A DNA stretch of 64,000 bases from Azospirillum rugosum (GCF_017876155.1 NZ_JAGINP010000001.1:1-64000); one strand, 5' to 3'. Shown: positions 8,103-17,613, counted from the stretch's first letter. The notes: generated by a model not told the origin, from the sequence alone. A program made the numbers and translations.

Positions 8103-8890
8103 GCGGCCTCTCCTGCGACGGCGGCGTTGCGGTCGTGGATGAAGCCCAGGACCCGTTCGCGCATCGCGATGAAATCGGGGGAGGATTTGACGGAACGCGC
8201 GTCCTGCCCGGCCAGGAAGCGCCGGCTGAAGTCCAGCGGGATCTCCTGCGCGATCCGGCCGGGGCGCGGCGTCATGATGATCAGCTTGGTGGCGAGGAAG
8301 ATCGCCTCCTCCACCTCGTGCGTGATGAAGAAGGCCATCTTGCGCGTCTCGGCCCACACCCGCAGGATCAGCTCCTGGATCTGCTCGCGGGTGAAGGCGT
8401 CCAGCGCGCCCAGCGGTTCGTCCATCAGCAGCATGCGCGGGTCGGCGGCCAGCGCGCGGGCGATGCCGACGCGCTGCTGCATGCCGCCCGACAGCTCGTA
8501 GATTTTCTTGTCGGCGAAGGCGGCGAGCCCGACCAGCTCCAGCATGCTGCGGGCGCGCTGCGTCCGTTCGGCCTTGGCCATGCCCTGCATCTTCAGGCCG
8601 AAGGCGACGTTGTCGACCACGCTCAGCCACGGCATCAGCGCGTGGCGCTGGAACACCACGCCGCGGTCGGCCCCCGGCCCGGTGACCGGCTTGCCGTCCA
8701 GCAGGATCTCCCCGTCCGTCGCCGGCAGGAAGCCGGCGATGCAGGACAGCAGGGTCGTCTTGCCGCAGCCCGACGCGCCGAGCGCCACCACGAACTCCCC
8801 CGGTTCGATGGTCAGGTTGACCCAGGACAGGGCGACGGTGCTGCTTTCGCCGCCGCCATACTGGACGCTGACATTGCGGACTTCGAGCAT
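8099..8890 (-). CDS. tauB: Taurine ABC transporter ATP-binding protein
   Basis: A 263-residue ABC ATPase with Walker [11 protein letters not shown]-loop ([11 protein letters not shown]), signature [16 protein letters not shown], Walker [12 protein letters not shown] and switch His ([10 protein letters not shown]). It is of the nitrate/sulfonate/taurine importer class and would energise TauC. It is separated from tauA by a 176-base stretch filled with stem-loops and overlaps tauC by four bases. Confidence 0.92.
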   Translation of the reverse strand: MLEVRNVSVQYGGGESSTVALSWVNLTIEPGEFVVALGASGCGKTTLLSCIAGFLPATDGEILLDGKPVTGPGADRGVVFQRHALMPWLSVVDNVAFGLKMQGMAKAERTQRARSMLELVGLAAFADKKIYELSGGMQQRVGIARALAADPRMLLMDEPLGALDAFTREQIQELILRVWAETRKMAFFITHEVEEAIFLATKLIIMTPRPGRIAQEIPLDFSRRFLAGQDARSVKSSPDFIAMRERVLGFIHDRNAAVAGEAA

Positions 8891-8943
8891 GGGCGGCTTC
8901 CTGACGTGAGGGGATGAACCGGGGGCGAGTGGTGGACCGTTAT

Positions 8944-9061
8944 TTAAAGCGGATTACAATCCGCTTTGGACCGCGACTGCGGTCCCGGCCGCACGTGCGG
9001 CCGAAGCCCGGCCGGCGAATGAGGCCATAAGACTCTAAAGCGAATGCAAATTCGCTTTAGA
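8944..9061 (-). repeat. Cluster of four stem-loops between tauA and tauB
   Basis: Four adjacent inverted repeats fill the tauA-tauB gap. The first, 9034-9061, is a 12-bp perfect stem with a 4-base loop, beginning six bases after the tauA stop. The second, 8986-9003, is a perfect 18-base palindrome. The third, 8968-8985, is a 7-bp stem with a 4-base loop. The fourth, 8946-8967, is a 9-10-bp stem. The outer two stems share AAAGCG.AT/AT.CGCTTT arms. No T-run follows any of them. Inference: these structures protect the 3' end of a tauA message and lower tauB-tpa expression, as seen in other binding-protein transporter operons. Confidence 0.75.
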
Positions 9062-9066
9062 CGCCG

Positions 9067-10074
9067 TTACTTGGCCGCCGCCTTGACCACGTCGGCGGTC
9101 ACGAAGGGGCCGTAGTCGGGGGCCAGGTCGGTGACGCGCCCCTGGCTCTTCAGGAACTCGGCGGTCGACTTCAGCGCGTCCGCGGCGCCGCCGCCCAGCC
9201 ACGCCTTGGACGCCTGCTCCTCCAAGGTCGGGAAGCGGTAGGCGGCCAACCCGTCCGGCACGTCGGCCGGGGCGGCGCCGGTCCATTTGGCGACCGCCGC
9301 CACCTGCGGCGAGTCCGCCGTCCATTTGCTCCCCGTCTTGGCGTAGTCGGCGTCGGCCGCGGCCAGCAGCTTGACGAAGGTGGTCAGGAACTCGGGGTTG
9401 GCGGCCATGAAGGCCTTGGTCGCGACGATGCCGTCGAAGGTCGCCTTGCCCTTTTTGGCGAAGTCGCCGGCGCTGGCGATGACGGTGCCGTTCTTCTTCG
9501 CGGTGGTCAGGACCGGCGCCCAGATGAAGGTGGCGTCGATGTCGCCGCGTTCCCAGGCGGCGGCGATTTCCGGCGGTCGCATGTTCAGCAGCTTGACGTC
9601 CTTGCCCGACAGCCCCGCCTCCTGCAGCGCGTACATCAGCTGGTAGTGGGAGGTGGAGACGAAGGGAACCGCGACCGTCTTGCCTTTCAGGTCGGCGATG
9701 GTCTTGATGCCGCTGCCATTGCGGGCGACCAGCTGCTCGGCGTTGGCGATGTCGTCGAGGATCCAGAACAGCGTGATCGGCAGCCCCTGCGAGGCCGCCG
9801 CCGCGATGGGGGAGGAGCCGGCCTCGCCCACATCGACGTTGCCCGACGACATGGCGCGGATCACGTCGCCGCCGCCGCCGAACTTGACCCACTTCACCGT
9901 GTAGCCGGTCTTTTTCTCCAGCTCCCCGCTTTCCATCAGCACGCGGATGGGGGTCATCATGTCCTGGTAGGCGAAAGTGACGGTCTTGTCCGCGGCCACG
10001 GCCGGGGCGGACGCCCCGAACAGCGCGCCGAAACTGATGACCGCGGTGGCGAGCAAGCTTTTGCTGAAGGTCAT
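9067..10074 (-). CDS. tauA: Taurine ABC transporter substrate-binding protein
   Basis: A 335-residue periplasmic protein with a Sec signal peptide (cleavage near APAVAADK) and the SsuA/TauA fold (GGGGDVIRAMSSGNVDVGEAGSSP; FVSTSHYQLMYALQEAG; DATFIWAPVL). It would capture taurine and deliver it to TauC. It is the first gene of the operon, divergent from tauR across 294 bases that carry CTGG-type repeats resembling TauR sites. Confidence 0.9.
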   Translation of the reverse strand: MTFSKSLLATAVISFGALFGASAPAVAADKTVTFAYQDMMTPIRVLMESGELEKKTGYTVKWVKFGGGGDVIRAMSSGNVDVGEAGSSPIAAAASQGLPITLFWILDDIANAEQLVARNGSGIKTIADLKGKTVAVPFVSTSHYQLMYALQEAGLSGKDVKLLNMRPPEIAAAWERGDIDATFIWAPVLTTAKKNGTVIASAGDFAKKGKATFDGIVATKAFMAANPEFLTTFVKLLAAADADYAKTGSKWTADSPQVAAVAKWTGAAPADVPDGLAAYRFPTLEEQASKAWLGGGAADALKSTAEFLKSQGRVTDLAPDYGPFVTADVVKAAAK

Positions 10075-10114
10075 GGCGGGGGCTCCGTCGAGGCCTGTCG
10101 TTCCGATGCGGCCA

Positions 10115-10180
10115 TTAGGGACCAGCGCTCCCCCTGCCGAAAGGTCCAGATCCCCGCGGTTTGCGGCGGTGACTGGTCCG
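10115..10180. promoter_or_regulatory. Candidate TauR operator repeats
   Basis: On the minus strand CTGGACCTTT (10149-10140) and CTGGTCCCTAA (10125-10115) lie about 24 bases apart, and CTGGTCCGG occurs on the plus strand at 10172-10180. TauR of Rhodobacter is reported to bind direct repeats of the form CTGGAC(C/T)TAA, so these are candidate operators in the tauA-tauR gap. The match is partial and was found by eye. Confidence 0.4.
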
Positions 10181-10368
10181 GCGCCCGATCCGCTGCCGCA
10201 TCACGCGCCAACTGGCGCCCGTTTGGGCAAGCGCCCACCCGGCAATCACCGGATTCGCCGGGACCGCCGGTTTCCTGCCCCGCGCCGGCCGGCACCCTTC
10301 TTGCTTTATCGCATACCGGGGCAGTCAGGCCCGGTCGGGACGTCCGAGGAAGAAAGACGGTTGGCACC

Positions 10369-11841
10369 ATGCAGATCGACACCGCCTGGCGGCTTCTTTT
10401 CGGTGGGATGGAGCGCGACCCGCAGGGGTTGAGTTCGCGCGTCCGCGGCATCATCGCCGAGGCCATCGAAACCGGCCTGCTGGCGCCCGACATGCGGGTG
10501 CCCTCAAGCCGCAGCCTTGCCGAGGCGCTGGGCATCTCGCGCAACACGGTCAACGCGGCCTACCAGCAGCTGATCGACGATGGCCTGCTCGTCTCGCGCG
10601 AGCGCAGCGGGTTCTTCGTCGTCGCAACGGAGGGCAGGCCGGCGGCCGGGCAGGGGGCGGGGGAGGGGCCGGACGGCTGGGCGGCGCGCTTCGCCATCCG
10701 GCCGTCGCAGATGCCCCAGATCACCAAGCCGCGGAACTGGATGGACTATCCCTATCCCTTCCTGTTCGGGCAGTTCGACCCCGGCCTGTTCCCCACCAAC
10801 CCATGGCGGGAGAGCGTGAAGGCGGCCTCCAGCGTGCAGGAAATCACCCGCTGGGCCCGCGACATGATCGACGACGACGATCCCGACCTGCTGGACCAGC
10901 TGTGCCACAAGGTGCTGCCCCGGCGCGGCATCTTCGCCGGTCCGGGCGAGATCATCATCACCATCGGGTCGCAGCACGCGCTGTCGATGCTGGTCCAGCT
11001 GCTGGTCGGCCGCGACACGCCGGTCGGCGTCGAGAATCCCGGCTACCCCGACGTCCGTCACATGGTCGGCATGGCGACGGCGGACATGCGCGCGCTGACC
11101 TGCGACGTCCACGGCGTCGTGCCCGACGGGGTGTTCGCCAGCCGGCGGGTCGCCTTCGTGACGGTGGGTCATCAATGCCCGACCACGGCCGTCATGCCGG
11201 TCGGGCGCCGGCGAGACCTGCTGGACGCCGCGTCCCGCCATGGTGTCGTCCTGGTCGAGGACGACTACGAATCCGACCTGTCGGTGGAGGGGGACGCCGA
11301 CCTTCCCTGCCTGAAGAGCCTCGACCGGGCCAATCGCGTGATCTACACCGGCAGCTTCTCCAAGGTCCTGGCGCCGGGCCTGCGCATCGGCTACGTCGTG
11401 GCGCCCAAGCCGGTGGTCGACGAGCTGCGCGTCCTGCGGCGGCTGATGCTGCGCCACCCGCCGACCAACAACCAGCGCAGCCTCGCCACCTTCATCCAGC
11501 TCGGCCATTACCGCCAGCATCTCCGCCGCACGGCCACCATCCTGCGGGAGCGGGCGGAGCGGATCGCTGAACTGCTGCCGGAGCTGTTGCCCGGCTGCCG
11601 GTTCCGGCGCGATTTCGGGGCGAAGAGCTTCTGGATCGAAGGCCCGCCGGGCATCGACAGCCGCGACCTCGTCCGCGCCGCCCGGGAGCAGGGCGTGCTG
11701 ATCGAGGCGGGCGACATCTTCTTCGTCGATCCCGCCGAGGGGCGCCGTCACTTCCGCCTCGGCTTCACCTCGATCGCCACCCACCGGATCGAGCCTGGGC
11801 TGCGCCGCCTGGGGGCCCTCCTGCGGAACGGCGCGGCCTAG
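10369..11841 (+). CDS. tauR: Taurine-responsive MocR-type activator
   Basis: A 490-residue MocR-family protein. The winged helix is at about residues 20-85 (LAEALGISRNTVNAAYQQLIDDGLL). The aminotransferase domain carries SFSKVLAPGLRIGY with Lys332 as PLP anchor and the VEDDYESD motif. Position (divergent from the taurine operon) and the FLFGQFDPGLFPTNPWRE region typical of this subgroup identify it as TauR, which activates taurine genes when taurine is present. The ATG at 10369 precedes the HTH by about 20 residues. Confidence 0.87.
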   Translation: MQIDTAWRLLFGGMERDPQGLSSRVRGIIAEAIETGLLAPDMRVPSSRSLAEALGISRNTVNAAYQQLIDDGLLVSRERSGFFVVATEGRPAAGQGAGEGPDGWAARFAIRPSQMPQITKPRNWMDYPYPFLFGQFDPGLFPTNPWRESVKAASSVQEITRWARDMIDDDDPDLLDQLCHKVLPRRGIFAGPGEIIITIGSQHALSMLVQLLVGRDTPVGVENPGYPDVRHMVGMATADMRALTCDVHGVVPDGVFASRRVAFVTVGHQCPTTAVMPVGRRRDLLDAASRHGVVLVEDDYESDLSVEGDADLPCLKSLDRANRVIYTGSFSKVLAPGLRIGYVVAPKPVVDELRVLRRLMLRHPPTNNQRSLATFIQLGHYRQHLRRTATILRERAERIAELLPELLPGCRFRRDFGAKSFWIEGPPGIDSRDLVRAAREQGVLIEAGDIFFVDPAEGRRHFRLGFTSIATHRIEPGLRRLGALLRNGAA

Positions 11842-12157
11842 CCCCGGCCCTCGCAGGCACGGCTCGCTTCCCCGGAATGACGGGTGTCTTCCGAAGGGAG
11901 CGCGTTCTCCCGTGCGGTCGCCCTGCCTCCGGACCTGAGGTTCGTTCAAGACACGGCACCGGCAAAAAGCGGAGGAAACGCGGGGATCTGGTTTCGCCGA
12001 AGGTTTCGCCGAAGGTGGCCGGCCCGCCGGGCCATGACCAATTCGGGTCTTTTCGTCCGGGACTTTCCGGCGAACCGCCGCCGCACCATTTGCCCGTTCG
12101 ACCGTCCGGGCATTCGGTCCGGACGGAACGGTTGTCGACTTACGCAGAGGTGCACCG
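11842..12157. other. Intergenic leader region upstream of zwf
   Basis: A 316-base stretch without a convincing gene. It contains a 12-base tandem direct repeat, GTTTCGCCGAAG, at 11991-12002 and 12003-12014. The zwf promoter presumably lies here, but no clear -35/-10 pair was seen. Confidence 0.5.
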
Positions 12158-13648
12158 ATGCCCCCACTGAACCGGCCCTTGACGCCATGCGATTACGTCG
12201 TGTTCGGCGGAACCGGGGATTTGGCGATGCGCAAGCTGCTGCCCTCGCTGTTCCAGCGCGACCGCGGCGAACAGCTGCCGCCGGAGGACCGCATCATCGG
12301 CGTCTCGCGCCAGGCCATGAGCGACGACCGCTACGTCGCCATCGCCGAGGAAGGCATGCGCCGTCACATGAAGCCGGACGAGTTCGACCCGGCCGTGTGG
12401 GACCGCTTCTCCGGCCGCCTGCACCACGCGGCCATCGACGCCACCGGCGAGTCCGGCTGGCCGGAGCTGGCGGAGACGCTGGGTGCAGCACCCGACCGCG
12501 TCCGGATGTTCTACCTCGCCACCGCGCCTGACCTGTTCGGCCCGATCTGCGAGCGGCTCCAGGCCGCCGGCCTGGTGACGGAGCAGAGCCGCGTCGTGCT
12601 GGAAAAGCCGATCGGCCACGACCTCTATTCCGCCCGCTGCATCAACGAGCGGGTCGGCGCCGTCTTCTCCGAGCACCAGATCTTCCGCATCGACCATTAC
12701 GTCGGCAAGGAGACGGTGCAGAACCTGATGGCGCTGCGTTTCGCCAACGCCCTGTTCCAGCCGCTGTGGAACAGCACCTCCATCGACCATGTCCAGATCA
12801 CGGTGGCCGAGACCATCGGGGTGGAGAGCCGCGGCGGCTATTACGACCACAGCGGCGCGCTGCGCGACATGGTGCAGAACCACCTGCTCCAGCTCCTCTG
12901 CCTCGTCGCCATGGAGCCGCCGCTTCACCTCGACAAGGATTCGGTGCGCGACGAGAAGCTGAAGGTGCTGCGCGCGCTGAAGCCGATCGGCCGCGACGAG
13001 GTGCCCGCCTGCACGGTGCGCGGCCAGTACCGCGCCGGGGCGGTCGATGGCGCCGCGGTCCGCGGCTACCTGGAAGAATCCGGCATCGCCGCGGACAGCG
13101 ACACGGAGACCTTCGTCGCGCTGAAGGTGGAGTTGCAGAACTGGCGCTGGACCGGCGTGCCCTTCTACCTGCGCACCGGCAAGCGGTTGCAGCAGAAGGC
13201 GTCGGAGATCGTCATCCAGTTCAAGCCGGTGCCCTATTCCATCTTCCCGCCGACCTCCGGCGAGCTGGCCGCCAACCGGCTGGTTCTGCGCCTGCAGCCC
13301 GACGAGGCGGTGCGCCTGCACCTGATGGCGAAGGAGCCCGGCCCCGGCGGCATGCGCCTGCGCGAGGTGCCGCTGAACCTCAGCTTCGCGGAAACCTTCA
13401 AGCACCCGGTGTCCGACGCCTATGTCCGGCTGCTCGGCGACGTGGTGCGCGGCGACCCGACCCTGTTCATGCGCCGCGACGAGGTGGAGGCCGCCTGGGT
13501 CTGGACCGAATCCATCCTGGAGGCCTGGCAGACGCGCGGGGAGCCGCCGAAGCCCTACATCGCCGGCACCTGGGGCCCCTCCACCGCCATCGCCATGATC
13601 GAGCGCGACGGCCGCACCTGGCACGAGGATGTGGGGGACGGGCGATGA
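12158..13648 (+). CDS. zwf: Glucose-6-phosphate 1-dehydrogenase
   Basis: A 496-residue enzyme of the oxidative pentose phosphate and Entner-Doudoroff routes, making 6-phosphogluconolactone and NADPH. Landmarks: the Rossmann motif VVFGGTGDLAMRKLLPSL, the substrate loop LEKPIGHDL, and the active-site signature FRIDHYVGKE (about residues 176-185). Length is normal for the family. Its stop overlaps the pgl start by four bases (ATGA). Confidence 0.96.
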   Translation: MPPLNRPLTPCDYVVFGGTGDLAMRKLLPSLFQRDRGEQLPPEDRIIGVSRQAMSDDRYVAIAEEGMRRHMKPDEFDPAVWDRFSGRLHHAAIDATGESGWPELAETLGAAPDRVRMFYLATAPDLFGPICERLQAAGLVTEQSRVVLEKPIGHDLYSARCINERVGAVFSEHQIFRIDHYVGKETVQNLMALRFANALFQPLWNSTSIDHVQITVAETIGVESRGGYYDHSGALRDMVQNHLLQLLCLVAMEPPLHLDKDSVRDEKLKVLRALKPIGRDEVPACTVRGQYRAGAVDGAAVRGYLEESGIAADSDTETFVALKVELQNWRWTGVPFYLRTGKRLQQKASEIVIQFKPVPYSIFPPTSGELAANRLVLRLQPDEAVRLHLMAKEPGPGGMRLREVPLNLSFAETFKHPVSDAYVRLLGDVVRGDPTLFMRRDEVEAAWVWTESILEAWQTRGEPPKPYIAGTWGPSTAIAMIERDGRTWHEDVGDGR

Positions 13649-14376
13649 GCGTGGACGGTTTCTTCGACTCCGACGCCCCACGGGACGGTCGCCGCAGCTT
13701 CGCCAGCACGGAGGCGCTGGTCGAGGCGCTGGCCGGCAGCCTCGCCGCCCGGCTGCGCGGCGCCATCGCCGCCCGCGGCTCCGCGACCCTGGTCGTCTCC
13801 GGCGGGCGCACGCCGGAGGCGCTGTTCCGCCAGATGGCCGACCTGCCGCTGGACTGGGCCGCCGTCACCGTCACGCTGGCCGACGAGCGCTGGGTTCCGC
13901 CCGACGACCCCGACAGCAACGAGGCCTTGGTCCGCCGCTCCCTGCTCGCCGGCCCGGCCGCCGCCGCGCGTTTCGTCGGCCTCTACACCGGCGCCGACAC
14001 GCCGGAGGCCGGGCAGGACGCCTGCGACGCCCGCATCCGCGCCTTGCCCCGCCCCTTCGACGTCGTCCTGCTCGGCATGGGGGAGGACGGCCACACGGCC
14101 TCCTTCTTCCCCGGCGCGGCCAACCTCGCCGCGGCGCTGTCCCCGGCCGACGGCCGGACGGTCCAGGCGATCCGCGCCCCGGGCATCCGCCAGCCGCGCA
14201 TGACCCTGACCCTGCCGACGCTGCTGGACACGCAGCGCCTGCTGCTGCTGATCACCGGCGACGCCAAGCGCCGAACGCTGGAGCAGGCGGAAGCCGACGG
14301 CCCGGTGGAAGCCATGCCCGTCCGCTCCGTCCTGCGCCAGGACCGCGTGCCGCTGGAGATTTTCTGGGCTCCTTAA
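13645..14376 (+). CDS. pgl: 6-Phosphogluconolactonase
   Basis: A 243-residue member of the glucosamine-6-phosphate isomerase/6-phosphogluconolactonase fold (TLVVSGGRTPEALFRQM; LADERWVP; LLGMGEDGHTASFFPG). It hydrolyses the zwf product to 6-phosphogluconate. The ATG at 13645 overlaps the zwf stop, so the two are translationally coupled. A palindromic repeat that can act as terminator begins 4 bases after its stop. Confidence 0.94.
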   Translation: MSVDGFFDSDAPRDGRRSFASTEALVEALAGSLAARLRGAIAARGSATLVVSGGRTPEALFRQMADLPLDWAAVTVTLADERWVPPDDPDSNEALVRRSLLAGPAAAARFVGLYTGADTPEAGQDACDARIRALPRPFDVVLLGMGEDGHTASFFPGAANLAAALSPADGRTVQAIRAPGIRQPRMTLTLPTLLDTQRLLLLITGDAKRRTLEQAEADGPVEAMPVRSVLRQDRVPLEIFWAP

Positions 14377-14379
14377 GTT

Positions 14380-14570
14380 CCCTCTCCCCTCCGGGGAGAG
14401 GGTTAGGGTGAGGGGGCGCCCGCAGGGCGTCAAAGCACTGCAATGTGTGTGCGTTTCCGGCCTTCGGCCGCCCCCTCATCCCAACCCTTCTCCCGCTCTC
14501 GGCGGCCAAAGGCCGCCTGTCGCCGGCAGCGCCCGCAAGCGGGCGCGAGAGGCCGGAGGGGAAAAGGGCT
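14380..14570. repeat. CCCTCTCCCC-type intergenic palindromic repeat, copy 1
   Basis: It begins with a 10-bp perfect hairpin (14380-14389/14393-14402, loop TCC), followed by TTAGGGTGAGGGGGCG. After about 50 bases a complementary CCCCCTCATCCCAACCCTTCTCCC segment follows, with further small hairpins to about 14570. The outer parts are inverted relative to each other, so the whole unit can fold as a long composite hairpin. It probably also terminates pgl. Confidence 0.75.
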
Positions 14571-14573
14571 TTG

Positions 14574-16025
14574 TCACGCCGACCCCTGCATATCCTCGCG
14601 GATTCCCAGAGCTTGCATGCGCTCGTAGAGGGAGGCGCGGGAGATGCCCAGCAGTTTCGCGGCTTGCGCCTTCACGCCGCCGGTGCGGGCGAGCGCGCCG
14701 ATGATGGCGGCGCGTTCCGTGTCCTTCAGCACGTCCGTCAGGGCGCGCGGGCTGCCGCCGACGGAGCGGAGCAGGGACGCCGGCACCTCCTCCGCCGTGT
14801 CGCGCTGTGCCGGCGCGTTGCGGGGCAGGGCGGCGGCGATGTGCGCGGCGGTGAGGGTGACGTCGTCGGTCATGGCCGACACCCGCTCCAGCACGTTGCG
14901 CAGCTCCCGCACGTTGCCCGGCCAGTCGTAGGCCTTCAGCGCGGCGACCGCTTCGGCCGTCAGGTCGCGGGCGGGGGATGCGGAGGTCAGCGCCAGGTCG
15001 TCCAGGATTCGGTCGGCGATGCTGGCGATGTCCTCCGTCCGGTCGCGGAGCGGCGGCAGGGTGATCGGCACGACGTTCAGGCGGTAGTAGAGGTCGGCAC
15101 GGAACTGCTTGTCCCGCACGAGCGCGTCGAGGTCGCGGCTGGTCGCCGCGATGATGCGCAGGTCGACCCGCACCACCTTGTTGGAGCCGACCGCCTCGAA
15201 CTCCCGCTCCTGAAGCACGCGCAGCAGCTTGGCCTGGAGCGGCAGCGGCATGTCGCCGATCTCGTCCAGGAACAGCGTGCCGCCGTTGGCGAGCTGGAAC
15301 TTGCCCTCGCGCAGCCGCCGGTCGGCCCCGGTGTAGGCGCCGGGAGCGACGCCGAACAGTTCCGCCTCCAGCAGGTTCTCCGGGATGGCCGCCACGTTCA
15401 CGCCGACGAAGGGGGCGTTGGCGCGCGGGCTCGCCGCGTGGATGCCGTGGGCGAGCAGCTCCTTGCCGGTGCCGGTCTCGCCCAGCAGCAGCACGGTGCT
15501 GTCCATCTGGGCGGCGCGGCGGGCGAGGCGCTTCACCTCGCGCATGGACTCGCTGTTGCCGATCATCTGCGACAGCGAGTATTTGGCGCGGCGTTCGTTC
15601 GCCAGCTCCTGCCGGGTGCGGGTCAGCTCCTCCTGGAGGCGCTGGTACTTGGACATCAGCGGACGCAGATGCTCCGCCCGGTCGAACAGGGCGAGGCCGA
15701 TGGCGCCGATCAGGGTGCCGTCGTCGTCCCGCAAGGGCAGGCGGGTCACGACGATGGTGCGCTTGCCGATGTCCATCAGGTCGATCAGCATCGGCTGCCC
15801 GCTCTCCACCACATGGCGCATCTGGCTGTTGGGGATAACCTCCTCCACCGGCTTGCCGAGCGGCTCCTTGGGGTAGCCGAGCAATTCCAGGTAGCGATCC
15901 CCGATCCAGGCGATCCGCGCGTCCTTGTCGACGACGATCAGCCCCACGCAGGCGTCCGCGAAATGCTGGAACAGCGATTCCACCGCCCGGGCCCGCAGAT
16001 GCTCGAAGTTCGGGTCGAGGCTCAT
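14574..16025 (-). CDS. PAS-sigma54 interaction-Fis transcriptional activator
   Basis: A 483-residue sigma54 enhancer-binding protein. It has a PAS-like sensor at residues 20-120, a linker coiled coil, and an AAA+ domain with Walker A GETGTGKE (182-189), the sigma54-contacting loop GAYTGA (229-234, a Tyr variant of GAFTGA) and Walker [10 protein letters not shown] Fis-type HTH near the C-terminus reads [16 protein letters not shown]. It has no receiver domain, so it probably senses a small molecule or redox state through PAS. No neighbouring target or sigma54 promoter was evident. The ATG at 16025 follows GAAGGAAAG. Confidence 0.9.
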   Translation of the reverse strand: MSLDPNFEHLRARAVESLFQHFADACVGLIVVDKDARIAWIGDRYLELLGYPKEPLGKPVEEVIPNSQMRHVVESGQPMLIDLMDIGKRTIVVTRLPLRDDDGTLIGAIGLALFDRAEHLRPLMSKYQRLQEELTRTRQELANERRAKYSLSQMIGNSESMREVKRLARRAAQMDSTVLLLGETGTGKELLAHGIHAASPRANAPFVGVNVAAIPENLLEAELFGVAPGAYTGADRRLREGKFQLANGGTLFLDEIGDMPLPLQAKLLRVLQEREFEAVGSNKVVRVDLRIIAATSRDLDALVRDKQFRADLYYRLNVVPITLPPLRDRTEDIASIADRILDDLALTSASPARDLTAEAVAALKAYDWPGNVRELRNVLERVSAMTDDVTLTAAHIAAALPRNAPAQRDTAEEVPASLLRSVGGSPRALTDVLKDTERAAIIGALARTGGVKAQAAKLLGISRASLYERMQALGIREDMQGSA

Positions 16026-16372
16026 GCCTTTCTTCCTTCTGAATGCTGGCTAAATTCCGGCTCGGGGCAGGAGCCGTGGCGCTGGCAGACCATGCAACAA
16101 GTGGGGGTTTCGATGCGCGGAGTCCAGACGTGCGCCGGCCCCACCGGAGGGATCGTTGAGCGTCCGAACGGATTTCCCTTCTCATTAGCGTCGGATCGAT
16201 GAACAATAGCTTACGATTTCAAGTTGCCGGGCCTCGCCCCGGCATCGGAGTCCTGTCGATGCTGCGGCGAGACCCATACCACGTCGTTTCTCCTGTGGTT
16301 CCGCACCCCGACTGTTGTAGTGTTGGCGCCCCTGCTCCAACCGGTCCGCAGACTTTCGAGCTTCGTGGTGGG
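16026..16372. other. Divergent intergenic region, sigma54 activator / RpoE
   Basis: A 347-base stretch between divergently transcribed regulators that should hold both promoters. An open frame in phase with rpoE extends back to 16199, but its residues do not resemble a sigma factor. No convincing sigma54 or ECF promoter was found. Confidence 0.4.
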
Positions 16373-16948
16373 ATGTCGCTTCAGGCCGATTCCAACGACC
16401 CGACCGTGCCGTCCCTTGAGCGCCTGCTGCTCGCCGTCGCCCAAGGGCGCGACCAGCAGGCGTTCCGCGCGCTGTTCCAGCACTTCGCGCCGCGGGTCAA
16501 GGGCTATGCCCGCAAGCTCGGCGCCGACGATGGCGCGGCGGAGGAGCTGGTCCAGGACGTCATGCTGACGGTGTGGCAACGGGCGGACACCTTCGACCCG
16601 GACCTTGCCAGCGCGGCCACCTGGATCTACACCATCGCCCGAAACCGCCGGATCGACCGCATCCGGCAGGAACGCCGCCCCGAACTCCACCCGGACGACT
16701 CCATGCTGGACGGCGACGGGGCGCCGCCGCCCGACCATCAGGTCCAGGCCGCGCAGGAGGCGTCGCGCCTGCGCGCGGTGATCGGCGACCTGCCGCCGGA
16801 GCAGGCGGAGGTGTTGCGGCTCGCCTATTACGAAGACAAGGTGCATTCCGAGATTTCCGTCGAGCAGGGCATTCCGTTGGGCACGGTGAAGACGCGCCTG
16901 CGTTTGGCGCTCGTCCGGTTGCGACGGGCGTTCGGGGAGGAGGCGTGA
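16373..16948 (+). CDS. rpoE: ECF sigma factor, RpoE/ECF11-like
   Basis: A 191-residue ECF sigma factor. Region 2 (RVKGYARKLGADDGAAEELV, then QDVMLTVWQRADTFDP and TWIYTIARNRRIDRIR) binds the -10 element and core polymerase. Region 4 (LPPEQAEVLRLAYYEDKVHS and GIPLGTVKTRLRLALVRLR) binds the -35. The downstream gene is a ChrR-type anti-sigma, the pairing known for the singlet-oxygen response of Rhodobacter and Azospirillum. The ATG at 16373 gives normal length; a longer frame to 16199 adds residues unlike the family. Confidence 0.85.
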   Translation: MSLQADSNDPTVPSLERLLLAVAQGRDQQAFRALFQHFAPRVKGYARKLGADDGAAEELVQDVMLTVWQRADTFDPDLASAATWIYTIARNRRIDRIRQERRPELHPDDSMLDGDGAPPPDHQVQAAQEASRLRAVIGDLPPEQAEVLRLAYYEDKVHSEISVEQGIPLGTVKTRLRLALVRLRRAFGEEA

Positions 16949-16950
16949 CC

Positions 16951-17613
16951 ATGCCCGCGCACCACCCCGCCCCCGAACTGCTGTTCGACTACGCCGCCGG
17001 CAGCCTGCGAGAGGTGCAGGCGCTGCTGGTCGCCTCGCACCTTGCCTACTGCGCCGAGTGCCGCCGTCGGGTGGCGGAGCTGGAAGCCTGCGGCGGCGTG
17101 CTGCTGGAGGAGGTGGCGGCCGAGCCGGTGTCCGACGGTCTGTTGGACGCGGTGCTCGCGAAGCTGGCCGACGCTCCGGCGGCGCTCCCACCCCAACCGG
17201 CGACGCCACCTCCCAACGGGATCCTGCCGGGACCGCTGCATCGGGCCCTGGGCGGCTCAATGGGCGGCGCGCTGGACGGTGTGGACTGGGTGCGCATCGT
17301 GCCGGGCATCCATCTGTCCGGCTGGTCGCTTGGCGTCGGGACCGCGTCGGCCTGCCTGCTCCGCATGGCGGCGGGCGCCAGCGTGCCCGCGCACCGGCAC
17401 ACCGACCACGAGATGCTGCTGGTCCTGACCGGCGCCTTTTCCGACGAGTTCGGGCGGTACCGGGTCGGCGACGTGGCCTCCTACGATCCGGACACGCCGC
17501 ACCACGCCGTTGCCGACCGCGATGGGGAGTGCGTGTGCCTGCTGGTGCAGGACAAGCCATTGGTCTTCACCGGCGCGCTCGGCTGGCTGCTGAACCGGGG
17601 TTTCCGATTCTGA
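16951..17613 (+). CDS. chrR: ChrR-type zinc anti-sigma factor with cupin domain
   Basis: A 220-residue anti-sigma factor. The N-terminal zinc-binding domain has His4/5 and H-x3-C-x2-C (His30, Cys34, Cys37), the positions that hold zinc and sequester sigma in ChrR. The C-terminal cupin carries HRHTDHEM and DTPHHAV. Singlet oxygen or related oxidants would release RpoE. The ATG at 16951 is 8 bases after GGGGAGGAGG; a GTG at 16945 overlaps the sigma stop but is too close to that site. Confidence 0.9.
   Translation: MPAHHPAPELLFDYAAGSLREVQALLVASHLAYCAECRRRVAELEACGGVLLEEVAAEPVSDGLLDAVLAKLADAPAALPPQPATPPPNGILPGPLHRALGGSMGGALDGVDWVRIVPGIHLSGWSLGVGTASACLLRMAAGASVPAHRHTDHEMLLVLTGAFSDEFGRYRVGDVASYDPDTPHHAVADRDGECVCLLVQDKPLVFTGALGWLLNRGFRF

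Noticed and set aside
6474..8501. Plus-strand long open frame over isfE-tauB
   Set aside because: Gln/His/Arg-rich shadow of the tau operon with no recognisable motif.
16088..16104. TGGCAGACCATGCA as a sigma54 -24/-12 promoter
   Set aside because: The GG-to-GC spacing is about two bases too short for sigma54.
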